64,000 bases of DNA from Dendrolimus kikuchii (Eukaryota; Arthropoda; Insecta; Lepidoptera; Lasiocampidae). Positions 10,960-22,981 of the stretch are shown piece after piece. The notes beneath the pieces are model-generated. The model worked only from the letters and a program-made list of their open reading frames with translations, had not been told where the DNA came from and ran no database searches. Both the position numbers and the translations under genes were made by a program. How positions within the stretch are numbered: position 1 is the stretch's first letter; every line of letters starts with the position of its first letter. The stretch lies in contig CM034389.1 of the NCBI GenBank assembly GCA_019925095.2, positions 18,215,435 through 18,279,434 on the forward strand, read 5' to 3'.

Positions 10960-11620
10960 TGTCTCTTAGACCATGGGCCATAAAATGGCTCGGATTTTGG
11001 AGGGCTTACGTAGGGCAATAGGAAGACCAACACGTAGAGGACTCGTGACAAATTTAATCTAAATGTGGCGTGATACTAACACTAGCGAGTATTCCTGTCT
11101 GCACCATATAAAAGTGCTTCCAAGGACAAGATCCGGCCAGTGCAGTACTATTATTATTGAAAAGGAGAACAAAATGTCCGGGCTATTAGGATGAACCGCT
11201 AATGAGACTAGGGGTCTGGGACTATGAGGACTATGGTGTCTGCCCGTTGCAATGTTCGGGGAACATGGATAAAATGGGCAGACGGTGACTCCTCACTTTC
11301 TGCATTGGTCGTTAAAAATGCCATACAAGATTGGCGAGGGGCAACACGAGTGTGAGTAGCTAAGGGGTGTGAAGAGGTGGGCTGCAGGTTTCCCGAAGCT
11401 ACTTCCGACATAAGGCCATTTATTACTTTCACCCCTGGAGCTTGAGTCTTAAATCTAGCGATGTCCACTCCGTGTCGGCTGGTTAAGGCAAGCATGGAGG
11501 CTGGAGCCTTGCCTTGCGCCTCTGGAGTTGGGTACGAGGTGTCGCTGCTCACATAAGGCTTCGCCACAAAGCCTCCTGCGGGTTATACTGTTATTAAGCC
11601 CCCCCGCTACAGTTTACTTT
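10960..11620. other. GC-richer segment of likely TE origin
   Basis: Markedly richer in G+C than its surroundings. The longest frame is the minus ORF 11208-11567 (119 codons), rich in Ala, Pro, Ser and Thr, without a recognisable domain. The context suggests the 5' part or UTR of a retroelement, but no diagnostic motif is visible. Confidence 0.3.
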
Positions 11621-12559
11621 ACTATTATAGGTGAAAGAAAAACAAGGTGTGGCAACAACAAATTTTACATCGAAGCAAATTTTATAACGCTGCACGTGCT
11701 CTGAAATATTCAGAATTTATTAACAACATGCATCAATTGAAAATATTGCCAAAAATTTACAAAATATACCTTTATTTCATTAAAAATACGAGCTAAACGG
11801 ACGTTATCGCCTGCCAAAAGTAGCAGCTTAATAGCATGCAATTACCCAGCTTTGTAGACAGACAGGACTTTTATTGCGGGACGTTCGTATTTACTCGAAG
11901 CGTCCTGTTCCGCATATGAGTTTTACGTCATTTGGGCATTTTTTTCAAAGCGGAGCAATTTTTCCAGGAATACGTTACGAAGCCGGGGTTAAATAACACT
12001 CGTTAACTTTTCCGCACGGTAACGGGGTGCGCGATTATTTTCGAGAATGCGATTTTTTAACGAGTTGATTAAAACGAGCGTTTTTCTACCCTCCTCTCCG
12101 CTCCACCCCTTTCACATTCCCCGTGAAGCGCAAGTAATTTTTCATGTTAATGCACAGCTGGGCGAAATAGGCACTTATTATGTAAACGAAACGTTATAGG
12201 TATTTTGTACGTATGTAGTTCTACCATGGAAAAATGGTTCTCCGTATGATGTTACGTAAATATCGTCTACCGCTCACCGCTCTCTTTTGCTGAAAAATTG
12301 GGATGTGAAGTAATATGAACCACTGAATCTTTTTCGCAATAAACAAAATAAATTTTCTACTGTTTTCTTCTCGGTTATAGAGAAGTATATTATGTACTGT
12401 TTACTAATGGCATGTTCCTATATCTTATCGATCATTCATTTGCCTTAATAATCGGTTTAAATTTTACATAAGCTCCATAAAAATAATGTCAAAATTCAAC
12501 CGGTGGTAAGGCAAGTGAATAAATAGTAAGACAGAAGAACAGGCCATAAAAGAATGGGT
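11621..12559. other. Non-coding; one repeat piece
   Basis: Nothing recognised except 12483-12530, whose 'CAAAATTCAxCC(G/A)GTGGTAAGGCAAGTGAAT' block recurs in reverse complement at 61620-61660. Confidence 0.35.
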
Positions 12560-12720
12560 GAAGTGTAGTAGCCTAGTGGCTAAAAAGCCTGGGGCTCATT
12601 CCTATTATATGATTTCGAATCCTGGCCTTATGAATTACGAGATGAAACCTGCACACTGAGAGTAACTATGTTTGAAATCCGCCAACACACCTAGGACAAG
12701 CAGACATACCATCATTTTAG
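12560..12720 (+). repeat. tRNA-like SINE (second type)
   Basis: A-box-like GTAGCCTAGTGGCT followed 40 nt later by B-box-like TTTCGAATCC, then GATGAAACCTGCACACTGAG, a phrase related to the 'GATGxAACCTGCACATCGAG' block at 43598-43620. Non-coding tRNA-derived retroposon. Its divergence from the tRNA pattern argues against a working gene. Confidence 0.5.
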
Positions 12721-12894
12721 AATATAAAAATCCCAAGCTTAGTCTAGTACAACATAATTATATGGGTTGGTATTACTAAGTATATTATTAGCCATAAAGG
12801 TACATATGTGTTTTCAGTAGTCAATTCATTTTTAATAATTTTTAATTTATTTGACTTATAGCTGTATATAAGTATATAACATGTAATATATAAG

Positions 12895-13079
12895 CCGCGC
12901 GCAGAAGGTTTACCGATGACTACTTACTAATACTGTATTGTATTACTTACTATTATTGTATATACTTGTGTGAAGTATATACAATAATAAGTCTATTGCA
13001 ACAATTATTTATGTAACCTTTTTTGTCAACCCTACTGACCATTGACGCGTGAAGTTATCGGTAAACCTTCTGCGCACGG
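12895..13079. mobile_element. Fold-back MITE of about 185 bp
   Basis: Terminal inverted repeats share GCGCAGAAGGTTTACCGAT (12899-12917) with its exact reverse complement at 13057-13075. Pairing extends outward to 12895/13079 with one mismatch. The centre holds a second inverted repeat (TATTGTATATACTT at 12955-12968 against AAGTATATACAATA). No transposase. No clear target duplication was found at the ends. Confidence 0.65.
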
Positions 13080-13896
13080 GTAGTATAATATGAAGTTGTC
13101 AGTATATAAAGAATACTGTCTGAAGTCCTATATAATAGTAGCTAATTATTTTAATTATTATAAAAGTTTTAAAATGTCAAAATATTCAGTATTCACAGTT
13201 ACTATCTAAATAATGTAATTTGAAAACTAAAATGGTCATAGGCCAATGCAATTAATTGCTGATGAAAATTAAGTACAGTTAAAACACGCGAAATGTTCAT
13301 CCAAAAAACATAACAAAGAAAACTTGGATATATTTGCCTCGTCTATAAAGATACACTTTTACACACATATATATTAAACTTTACAACAGATTCAAACAGC
13401 CAGGAATATGCAAAACCAGTGAGTATTCGAGAATCCAGTTCCCCTCGGAGCGTTCGCTCTTAGTACGTGGCTATGTGAAAAATTTAATTCATTGCCAGTA
13501 AATTTATATGCATACCGCGGCTGCACTCTATTAAAGATGCACCGGCACCTCCCCAAGGTCTGAAATAAAACGGTCAGCTTTATTTTCATCTTTAGAATAA
13601 AGCAGCACTTACAAACTTCATAAGGATAAGATAAATTAACTTCTTGAATGTGTGATAAACACCATGATGTCTTTATTATGTGCTTATTCTATGGAATTTA
13701 TTCGAATTTTAGTTATTTTAGAAATATGTTGTCTAGACTCGTTATTAAAAACATTTCAGCACGCATATTACTTCTCATCCTACTGTCTTCTTAAAAAGAA
13801 GTCTACAAAATACAGTATCATTTTTGGTTACAAAAATATGTTACCTTTGTTTAAACTCCGACGTAACGACAATGTAACTCCGACATTGTAAACATA
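13080..13896. other. Non-coding, nothing firm
   Basis: The minus ORF 13392-13589 lies in a slightly GC-richer patch but shows no recognised motif. The remainder is AT-rich. Confidence 0.3.
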
Positions 13897-13934
13897 TAAT
13901 ACTTTCATATTTATATATAAATATGAAAGTATTA
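13897..13934. repeat. 38-bp perfect palindrome
   Basis: Each 19-nt half is the exact reverse complement of the other: it begins TAATACTTTCATATTTATA and ends in its complement. Symmetry continues a few bases outward with a 2-nt slip (AAACATA/TATGTTT). Confidence 0.8.
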
Positions 13935-15051
13935 TGTTTGTTTATTCCTACTTCATATTCTTGGGAATGGGTGGATTATAATGAAATTTTTTGAGTGTAT
14001 TTTTATGTAAAGGGTGAGGTTAAGCTTAGGTGGAAATAGCCGCTCCCAAAATCATACAAAGGACTCAGCTCCCCTTCAGCTAGGTAAGACACGAAAAATA
14101 CTGAAAAATATACAACTTAAAAATTCTTTATATTTAATGTGTTTTTAACAAGATCATTTAAATAGTTTTTGAAGTAAGGGTTTTTTCTCGATTAAATGAT
14201 ATTTCCGGGTTTTTGTAACCAAACGACAAACCGACGACGTGGATTTCTGACACTTCTTACGTGTATTGGTATTGTGTAAATACCCTTATAATAAAATATT
14301 ATTACAGTATGTTTTTTAACATTGTGCAAAACATATAAAGGCAATCGCAGCTAATTTAAACGGAGAAGCTTTCTTCAAACACTAGCATTTGTTGCAACAG
14401 TGAAGATTGAGTTGTTTCATCCGATCTTTTACAAAGTAAACGTCGGTCCTCCATGAAATATGCATTAAATATTTACACAGCCCCGAGCAAGCCATTCCCT
14501 TGAAGCCGACTGAAGCGAACAGATTTGCAATTCACCGAACATCCTTTAAGAAAAAAGAGCCGCTGAACAAAGACGAGGAAGTCCGGGAATCGAAATGAAC
14601 CGCTAAATACTAACCTACATACAATTGGATTTTTAGCGTTTTCTATACATATATTTTAGAGATCCATAGTCATTTTGGCAAAAACGAAATCTTTATGAAA
14701 TCATCATTTTCGTCCGTTTGTTTTTGTATATCACAGTCATTTGTCTCAGAAATTACTGGATCTACAACAGGGATGGGACATATGTTACAGTAAATTATAG
14801 ATCATACAAAACATTATAGATATAATCTTACATTATTTTTCAAACAATAATTAAGGCGCTAGGTATTTGATTCCTCTTACTTGTACCTACTTATGATGTC
14901 ATGAGTACAATATCTATGAGGCTGCGACGTTCTATGAGTATAAAAAATATCCTGTTTGATATGACTATCTGCTCCCCTATTCTATGTAGAAGAAATACAA
15001 GGATATAGTTATGTAGCGAAATAACGAAACAAAAAAAAATTGCAGTGTCAC
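13935..15051. other. Non-coding, nothing recognised
   Basis: AT-rich. No open frame or repeat match that I can support. Confidence 0.35.
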
Positions 15052-15230
15052 CATACATGTAACTAGGCTTGAGATTTTTTTGACAGTATTTATCAGCATT
15101 ATTAGAAAATACGCGGAAGTCCACGAGCATCGGCTTCATCATCAAGTGAATGTCGAGGCGATCCAGCTCTTCGAAAACATAGATAGACATAACGAGAAGG
15201 CTTAAAAGGACAAAAAACAATGAACTAGTT
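15052..15230 (-). CDS. Candidate internal exon with a membrane segment
   Basis: The minus frame from 15230 reads a hydrophobic run (LFFVLLSLLVMSIYVF), then EELDRLDIHLMMKPMLVDF and NNADKYCQKNLKPSYMYG. Many codons end in G or C (GAG CTG, CGC CTC GAC, CTC GTG GAC TTC CGC), unlike the AT-rich surroundings, which argues for real coding. It is bounded by TTTGTTTATAG (acceptor-like) and ATG|GTGACA (weak donor). Past the donor the frame runs into poly-T-derived Phe codons. One signal-anchor or TM helix; family not recognised. Confidence 0.35.
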
Positions 15231-16439
15231 CTATAAACAAAACAAAGGTGTAGTGTAACGTGCTAGCTATTAATAAAGAACATCCAAACAAAGTGTCTTC
15301 GACTTTCTTAATATGAATACTTTTAATTAATTTTGGTTATATTTAAATGACATATTAGTCTATTAAGAACTAACGAGGTATTTTTCTTAAATTCTTCATT
15401 TATAAAAAAAAGTATACCTATTTAGTCGTGTGGGGTACCATCAGTTAGATTCCGAAAAGGATAACAACGGTCTTTAATAACTTTTTTATTGTAGTCAATA
15501 ATTGATATCGAGCTATGATAACAAAGTCGTGAAAGTTGTATCCACCTCCTCTAACTTTTCAGCTATCCAGTGAAGTTTCAGCTCTCTTTCAAATGTGAAT
15601 TCAAAGTGAAGGTTGAAAAGACTACAAAATACTTTCAACGAAATTTAGTTTGAACAATATCCATTGCGCAGTTTATCAGATATGAGGTAATTTAGTAAAT
15701 GCGTTTTATGATTTTGTAGTCAAAAGACTAAATAGAAAACATTTGTCGCATCAACCCTTTGTTATAAATAGAATACTAAGCACTTGCTCAATTTACTTAT
15801 AAAGAATTTCAACGTGTTATTTGAATAAGGTTGAATAATATACACGCATTTGAATTTGGTAAAATAAGTTTAATGCCCTACATGTTTGTTGCGTTTTTCG
15901 TATTGTAAGTACAACTGGCAATTAGTCTAAGTCCACTATTGCTTAATTATGTTACGAAATTCAAAAATTATGACATTTAATTAAAAGGAAGTGAACGTAT
16001 TAAAATATTTTTTGTAATATTTTTTATTAACACCTTGGTCATAGGTCGCGGGTAAAGTTCTAAAGGGATGATTAGATTAAATTAAATCATTAAACAATGG
16101 TCATACGTATATTTTATAACACAAATTGATATTTCTATTTAGTATGATGTAATTGAAAGTAAGTTTACTTAATCTTTACGTATTCATGTACGAGTATTTG
16201 CTTTGCATATATATAATAACGGTCTTATTGGAGTGGAATAGTTTAAAATCGAGGACTTTTTTTTATAAAATTTAATGATTGGATTATGGGATGATGCACA
16301 TACAGAATGAGACAGCAGTAAGACTACAAAATTTTCTTTTTCATCTAAACCCTAGGAAACTGACTGGTCGCTCCCGGTTGTGTTAACGAGCATAGTCAGG
16401 AGCCAATGTGAATGAGATGCAGTCATCTGGTTTTGTGAA
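15231..16439. other. Non-coding, nothing recognised
   Basis: AT-rich, no supported frame or repeat. Confidence 0.35.
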
Positions 16440-17290
16440 ACCGTTGTTTGATGAGGAGATGGCGGAGCGGGAGACAGAGTAGATTACCTGACTCCTTGTA
16501 TAAACTGGATAAACACTGTAGGAGTTATAATGACATCTAGCCGCCGCGGGTGACGGCTCTTCAGAATAAGTTCAACCGTCATACGTACCAAGGTACGTGT
16601 TATGATGGAGCATAGGTATTACGCATGCGGCTCTTTTATCTGGATAAGACCGACGACAGTTCTGACACTTTTCGGCCCAAGGAGAGAGCCGCCATCTGTT
16701 TTGGCTGGACCCACATCAGCTGTAGTCGAAGCGTTGGCGAAGCCTTTGCTCTCGCGAGCCTAGCCCATGAACCTGTAGTGAACACCGAGATTTTCTAGTG
16801 ACTATGCCTACCAAGCTATCTTTTTTTTGTTGCCGGGGGAATGCGTTTACGTATCCCCTCGGGCCATCGGGAATGATCTACGAGGTATATGTGCGGCTCC
16901 CAGGGGTCGGCTTTGCATATACCTTACATCAGAAAGGAATTGTGAGATGCCGTCCGCCAGATTACCCGCTAAACCTATTAGCGTTCCCCGCGTCTTTGTG
17001 AGGCTCTAGGAGGTATGTCGTGGACAGTTCACTGCTACGCCTCGACGTATACCGTCACGATGGGGTTTCCCAAGGAACAGGGCACCCCACGTCCCTGGGG
17101 GTGGCTCGCCGGGGAGGTTCTCCGACTTTAACCCAGTTCCATTATATCATTGGGAGGAGGTGAGCGTAGTGGCGCCTTCAACCCCCGGTTCGCAGTCTGC
17201 GATGGCGTTTCGCTAGCTATTGCAGCCCAACCCCTTACTCCCCAAATTCATACTCTACTGCATCCAGGCGCGGTGAGGTGTGCGTAAACT
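16440..17290. other. GC-rich island, probable unidentified retroelement remnant
   Basis: A ~850-bp block much richer in G+C than either flank, with abrupt edges. Frames on both strands are short; overlapping plus ORFs (16798-17001, 16827-17009) give no known motif. No match to other repeats in this window. The abrupt composition change favours an inserted element or an old 5' end of a LINE over a host exon. Confidence 0.3.
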
Positions 17291-17918
17291 AAATTTCAAG
17301 TAGACAAAAACGTGTCGGAACCCTAAAACCCAGGAAGCTTGAATTACTGAAATCCAGTACATTTTTGTGTTCCCTGTTAATTCAAACGTTTCTATTTGCT
17401 GATAAAGTCATAATTTCTAACTAATAGCAGCCATAAGTTTAAGATCGTACCCCGATTACAAGTTATTTAAATATTATGTTAAAAATCAAGTTGTTGTTGA
17501 TTTAGTGTCACGCAACTACTGGAATATGAATACAGGAAACTGAAATTGGATTTTTCAACGTAAAAAATGACTCATAAACATTAAATAATGGCCAATGTGT
17601 CCAATATCTAGGTTAAGTTTATTGAGTCATTTATTATTGATATTTTGCAGACTACATAGCAGAAAGCTTTTTGCTAGGTCACTTATTATGTGATTGTAGT
17701 TTATTACAAATCATTGGCAGCATCACACTAAATCTGGGCAAAAGATTAATAGTTTTAGGATTTTCACTTACAATGAGTGACATGCAATTTTTTTAGAGGT
17801 CCCTTGTTATAGAAATCATCATATCCACCCGTCTCTGTATGTCGATGAAATTTGTTAGGAAGATGCTATATATGCCATTACCAAATGGTGGTAATAATAA
17901 CTGGGAATAAACTAAATA

Positions 17919-18053
17919 GGACGCCCGCCAGCCCGGTGGACTGACAACCAGCGCAAGATCGCCGGCAGGGGCTGGATGAGGAAGACGGGAGACCGGGATA
18001 TGTGGCACGTACTTGGGGAGGCCTACGTCCAGCAGTCGACCGAAATTGGCTGA
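17919..18053 (+). pseudogene. RTE-type LINE, last 44 codons of the RT protein
   Basis: One frame reads RPPARWTDNQRKIAGRGWMR..., GDRDMWHVLGEAYVQQ and STEIG, then TGA. The W...DR..W..LGEAYVQQ pattern is the conserved C-terminus of RTE-clade reverse transcriptases. A short (GAA)n-like tail follows (GAAGAAGAAG), typical of RTE ends. It is truncated at its 5' side near 17915, with no RT catalytic part. A sibling fragment lies at 62450-62569. Confidence 0.75.
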
Positions 18054-18464
18054 AGAAGAAGTAATAATATCTAAGGCAAGAACCGTGTTTCAGTGTACAT
18101 AGGCTTGTGGGGTTAACTTTTCAAACTAAGTCACAGAATAAAATCCATCCGTAAAAAATTATGTTTAACTGTTTGACAATAAAGTTTAAAATTACTTAGA
18201 TCCAATTTGTTTGATTTTCTATCTTGTTTAAGAAGATTGGTTAGAGATGTAAAAATTTTTATTGGCTTTGATATCTGTGGTAAGCGTTGTGATTATATCC
18301 TCTTTGTTTCTGATGATTAAAGCTATTGTTAATCTCAGTGTCTGTCATTGTCAACAGTGCAATTATCTTTTTTCATGTTTCTAAATTTTACAAACGTAAC
18401 AAAACGTAATATTTCTTAAAATGTTGGTAGTACTGTTTCTTGTACTCGTGCAAGCAAAAGTGGA

Positions 18465-18975
18465 TTTTAGAGGACGAACCTTTTCATACCGCGACTGTAC
18501 ATCGATTTATGTACTCTTAAGAGGTACGCCGCACTCTTTGTATGGGGGTAGCCAGAGACTATAGATCTCCACGTGCGACGATCCTGACAAACAACTTTTG
18601 CTTCATCTATTTACATTAACCTCTTCATACGCGCACGTTTATGTGACATGCTTTTTACCTGACCTCGTTTTAACACTTCTGTTATTTGATTATTGTGTGT
18701 TCGTCGTGGTCTACCGTCTACTACTCTTAAAGTTCTTATTTCAACTGCATTTATTCTACTTTCATGCTTCTTTTGCCACATCCAACTTTCACTGCCGTAG
18801 ATTAGTATTGGCATCAACACACCTTGATGGACAGCCAAGTGTGCCTTTACAGACACTTTTTGGATTTTTATAAAAGAGTTTAGCGCTCCATTCACCTTAT
18901 TACCTGCAATTACTCTACTTTCGATGTCACTTTCATGCTTTCCGTCCCTGGTAAATATGCAATATAATAAATAAT
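18465..18975 (-). pseudogene. LINE reverse transcriptase, C-terminal fragment with internal deletion
   Basis: Minus frame contains FTRDGKHESDIESRVIAGNK, VNGALNSFIK, HQGVLMPILIYGSESWMWQK and HESRINAVEIRTLR. It then jumps straight to GRPRR..NNQITEVLKRGQ and a tail DEAKVVCQDRRTWRSIVSGY. In the family these last two blocks are separated by about 70 residues, so there is an in-frame deletion. A TAA interrupts after MKRLM (18611-18613). RTE/BovB-like by motif style. The N-terminal side joins foreign sequence near 18975. Confidence 0.75.
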
Positions 18976-19380
18976 CATTGATCCATAAATCTAATATATC
19001 GCTATCAAAACAACTCATTAGCTCTTCAGGTGACTAGAGGACTGCTGCAGCTTTCGGGGTACCTTACCCATGGAAGAGGGTGACCTGGGTTCAGTACGCT
19101 GCTTGTAGTCTTGAGGTCTTATGGTACAATACAATATAACTTAGTTAAGTTTTCTTTATTGTATTATGCAAATTATGACATTATGTATTAATTTAATTTA
19201 TAGCTTCTTAAACATCATGAAAATTCGTGAGAAATATTAACGAAGAAAATTAAATATAATTTTGTGGTCTTATATGACATCATTTTCTGTAAGAAAAACG
19301 TGTAAGAGAGATAAATAAAATTGTCACCACTAAATGGATTGCCGTTACCACAAATGGCATCTTTTAAGGCGATCGTAACT
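18844..19380. repeat. 537-bp direct repeat, left copy
   Basis: Nearly identical to 23177-23710, from CCTTTACAGACAC to GGCGATCGTAACT; differences are scattered single bases plus a 3-nt gap. Includes the 5' half of the LINE fragment above. The right edge joins the gag region of the Gypsy element directly. Confidence 0.9.
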
Positions 19381-19381
19381 G

Positions 19382-19663
19382 GCCGACAAAATCATAGAGT
19401 TGGCTCCAGCTCCTGTTATGGTATGTACTACTGCCACATCCTCAAACAGTTTGACTCTTGCTTCAATAGCCCAGCAGCTAGAAGAGGTTAACAACCAGGT
19501 TGCTGCTCTATCTAGACGACAGAATCGACTTTCACGTGACCGATCCTCATCATCAACTCGTGGTCCCAAAATATGTTGGTACCATCGGAGGTGGGGTAAT
19601 AAGGCTACTAAGTGTGTAAGCCTGTGCACTTGGAAAGCGGAAAACTTAAACAGCAGTCAGTAA
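19382..19663 (+). pseudogene. Gypsy gag, C-terminal part with zinc-knuckle-like motif
   Basis: Open from the junction with the left repeat. It begins ADKIIELAPAPVM, followed by an Asn/Gln-rich coiled segment (QLEEVNNQVAALSRRQNRLS) and [18 protein letters not shown], the modified zinc knuckle seen in animal Gypsy/mag-like gag proteins. The nucleocapsid motif binds genomic RNA in the particle. The N-terminal capsid part is missing. It ends in TAA at 19661-19663 and overlaps pol by 52 nt in another frame. Confidence 0.75.
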
Positions 19664-22600
19664 TAGCGGCAACTGACTGCCATAGTACTGGCCGCCGCTT
19701 GTTTGTCACGGACCAAGTGACCAAGCGCCGTTTCCTAATTGATACTGGATCTGACCTATGTTGTTATCCTCATCACTGGCTACCATCACGCAGAAGGGCT
19801 ACCAGCTATGATTTAAGCGCAGCCAATGGTAGCTGCATTAAGACATATGGCACAATCAATCTTAAACTTAATTTTGGTCTACGCCGTGACTTCATCTGGC
19901 AGTTCGTCATAGCTGATGTCAACTCAGCCATTATTGGCTCTGATTTTTTAGCATTTTATCACCTATTGCCAGACTGTCGCAATGAGAGGATAGTGGATGG
20001 AACTACAGGACTATCATCCATCGCCCCCACTACCGACATTGATCAACCGAGTGTTCGAACAATTGCATCTGGAAAACCCATTTTCATTGAACTTTTGGCA
20101 GAGTTCCCAGATATCGCACGACCACCTGGATTGCCTCGAATTGTCAAGCACAACACGGTGCATTATATTAAAACAACAGATGGACCACCGATTTCGTGTC
20201 GCCCTCGCCGTTTGGCTCCTCAAAAGCTAGTTTCAGCTAAGAAAGAATTTGAGGACATGGTGAGATCTGGTACAGCTCGACCATCTAAAAGCGCTTGGTC
20301 ATCGCCATTACACATGACTCTTAAGAAAGACGATACCTGGCGACCATGCGGCGACTACCGCGCATTAAACGCCAGAACGGTACCTGATAGGTACCCTGTG
20401 CGCCATATACATGACTTTGCCCATAATCTCTCTGGTTCAAAAATATTTAGTACCATCGATTTGGTCAAAGCATACCATCAGATACCGATCGCTGAAGAGG
20501 ATGTGCCGAAAACCGCAATCGTTACCCCGTTTGGCCTCTTCGAATTTCCTTTTATGACTTTCGGTTTGCGAAATGCGGGCCAGACATTTCAGCGGTTTAT
20601 TGATGAGGTCACTCGGGGTCTTGATTTCTGTTTCCCTTACGTCGACGACATCCTCGTCCATTCTGCTAATGAGACTCTTCATCGGGAACACCTTCGAACC
20701 CTATTTAAACGTCTACAGGATTACGGAGTCGTGATAAACCCTTCCAAATGTATCCTAGGAGTAGACGAAGTTAATTTCTTGGGCTATCACATAAACAGTG
20801 AAGGTACACGCCCTCCTCAAGATCGCATCCAAGTTTTATTAGATTTCCCGCCTCCTGAGACAGTTCAAGGCATGCGCCGATTTCTCGGTATGCTAAACTA
20901 CTACCGGCGTTTTGTTCCTCATGCTGCCAAGTATCAGGCTTCACTAATTGAGGCACTGGTTGCAACAAACAGCAAAGGCGCTAAGCCATTCCCTTGGTCC
21001 CCGGAACTACTCCAAAAATTTGAAGCCTGTAAGGAAAGCTTATCCTCAGCAACGCTATTGCAGCATCCAGCGAACAATGCCAGTTTAGGCCTGTTCACTG
21101 ATGCATCCAGCGTCCATGTTGGATCTTGCCTTCAACAAAAGGTAAATGGTCAATGGTTTCCACTTTCTTTTTTTAGCAAGAAACTTACACCACAGCAACA
21201 ACAGTGGCCGGCTTATTATAGAGAATTACTAGCAGTGTACGAAAGTGTCCAACATTTTCGATATATCCTAGAAGTCCAGCACGCCACAATATTCACCGAC
21301 CACAAGCCACTTCTATACGCATTTTTACAGCGACGAGAGAAGCTACCACCTCCACAGCTAAACCAGCTATCATTTATTAGTCAATTTACGACCGATATAC
21401 AGTACATCAAGGGCGAGGAAAATATCGTCGCCGATACAATGTCGCGTATCGATATTAACGCCATTTCCTTGGATCAAGATTACAAGGCACTTGCAAAATC
21501 ACAATCTTCAGATTCGGAACTGGAAAATTTGTTACAAACTGGTTCTAGTCTAAATCTCACTAAAGTTAATCCACCAGGTACAAATACGACAATTTATTGT
21601 GATGTTTCTACAGGAAAGCCTCGTCCTTATTTGACTCCTTCTTTTCGACGAGCAGCTTTCAACAATTTACATAATCTGAGTCATCCCGGTGCTCGCACCA
21701 CTACGCGTCTCATAACCGACCGTTTCGTTTGGCCATCAATGAAAAAGGATTGCCGTACCTGGTCGCGAACTTGTGATGCGTGCCAACGTAGCAAAGTTTC
21801 GAGACATAACTCAGCTCCTTCAGGAAAGTTCGACACACCATCTGGGCGTTTCATGCACGTCCATGTAGATATTGTCGGGCCATTACCAGTCTGCAATGAG
21901 TACCGATATTGTTTAACTGCAATTGATAGAGTATCCAGATGGCCCGAGGTTTGGCCTATGCGGTCTATCACTGCAGAGGAAGTGGCAGAAACCTTTACCA
22001 GAGAGTGGATTTCCCGCTTTGGAGTTCCATCCGTTATTACAACGGACCAAGGTTCCCAATTTGAATCTGACCTGTTTAACCGGCTATTACTACGATTTGC
22101 CACGAAACGCATCAGGACTACTTCATACCATCCCTGCGCAAATGGAATGATTGAGCGTATCCACAGACAACTTAAGGCAGCGCTAATGTGCCATAAAGAT
22201 TCATGGACAAGATCACTTCCTATGGTCTTGCTGGGAATGCGGTCAGCATTTAAAGAAGATCTTAAAGCCACAGTCGCAGAAAATGTTTACGGGGAGCCCT
22301 TAAGACTCCCTGGATAAATGTTGACGCCTCCCTCAATATCAGAAAAAATTGAAGATGCCGCTGATTTTGTGATACAGTTAAGCCAGAAAATGTCATCTAT
22401 CCGTCCAGTGCCCGCCTCTCGACACTGTAAAGACTCCCCTTTTATATTTAAAGAGTTATCCACAGCCTCACATGTTTTCTTGAGAGACGATACCATCCGC
22501 CGCGCACTGCAACCGCCATATACAGGCCCATTTAAAATATTAGAACGCTCAGATGATGGAAAAACATTTACACTAGCCATAAAAAACAACAGAGTTGTAG

Positions 22601-22821
22601 TGAGTGTAGACAGACTTAAACCAGCTTTTATAGATCACATTGATAATGAACGGATTCAAACTGAACAGGTGCCTACCTCACTTAAACAAGCCACCCTACC
22701 ACTCAACCAGGAAGAGTTACCATCTAAACTACCTGTGCCTACAAAAGTTCCGGATGAGAACATTAAACAACCGTATACCACACGCTCCGGCAGACGCGTT
22801 AGATTTAAGAATTTTGATTAA
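19612..22821 (+). pseudogene. Gypsy pol: protease, RT, RNase H, integrase (one internal stop)
   Basis: Frame 1 is open for 901 codons to TAA at 22315-22317, then continues in the same frame to 22821, so a single nonsense codon splits pol. Motifs in order: aspartic protease [34 protein letters not shown] and YVDDILVHS (catalytic YVDD); RNase [14 protein letters not shown] and [10 protein letters not shown]; integrase zinc finger H-x-H...C-x2-C ([17 protein letters not shown]); DDE core [21 protein letters not shown] and NGMIERIH. After the stop comes the GPY/F-like end YTGPFKILER..VSVDRLKP, then a basic tail. The ATG-less start at 19612 is only the frame limit; translation would come by frameshift from gag. 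Confidence 0.9.
19645..19651 (+). promoter_or_regulatory. Possible -1 frameshift heptamer C TTA AAC
   Basis: Gag is in frame 2 and pol in frame 1, a -1 relationship, with overlap 19612-19663. In the gag frame the overlap contains C-TTA-AAC, close to the slippery U-UUA-AAC type but with a mismatch at the first position. Alternatively gag and pol were once one frame and a single-base indel separated them. Confidence 0.25.
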
Positions 22822-22981
22822 TTTTTTTTAATAACTATTATTGTTTGTAGCTACCTACTATTGTTTACTTCTTTTGTGTCATTAATATTTTTAATTCATG
22901 CATTTAAAACTAAAATATTTGAAACATTATTAGTATCTTGATACTGTTGTTTCGTAAACTGTATTTGGGGTATCTTTCTCC

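Noticed and set aside
11208..11567. 119-codon minus ORF as a gene
   Set aside because: Pro/Ser/Thr/Ala-rich without motif in a GC-rich, probably repeat-derived block; kept only as part of an unidentified segment.
21681..22271. 196-codon minus ORF inside Gypsy
   Set aside because: Shadow of the integrase frame.
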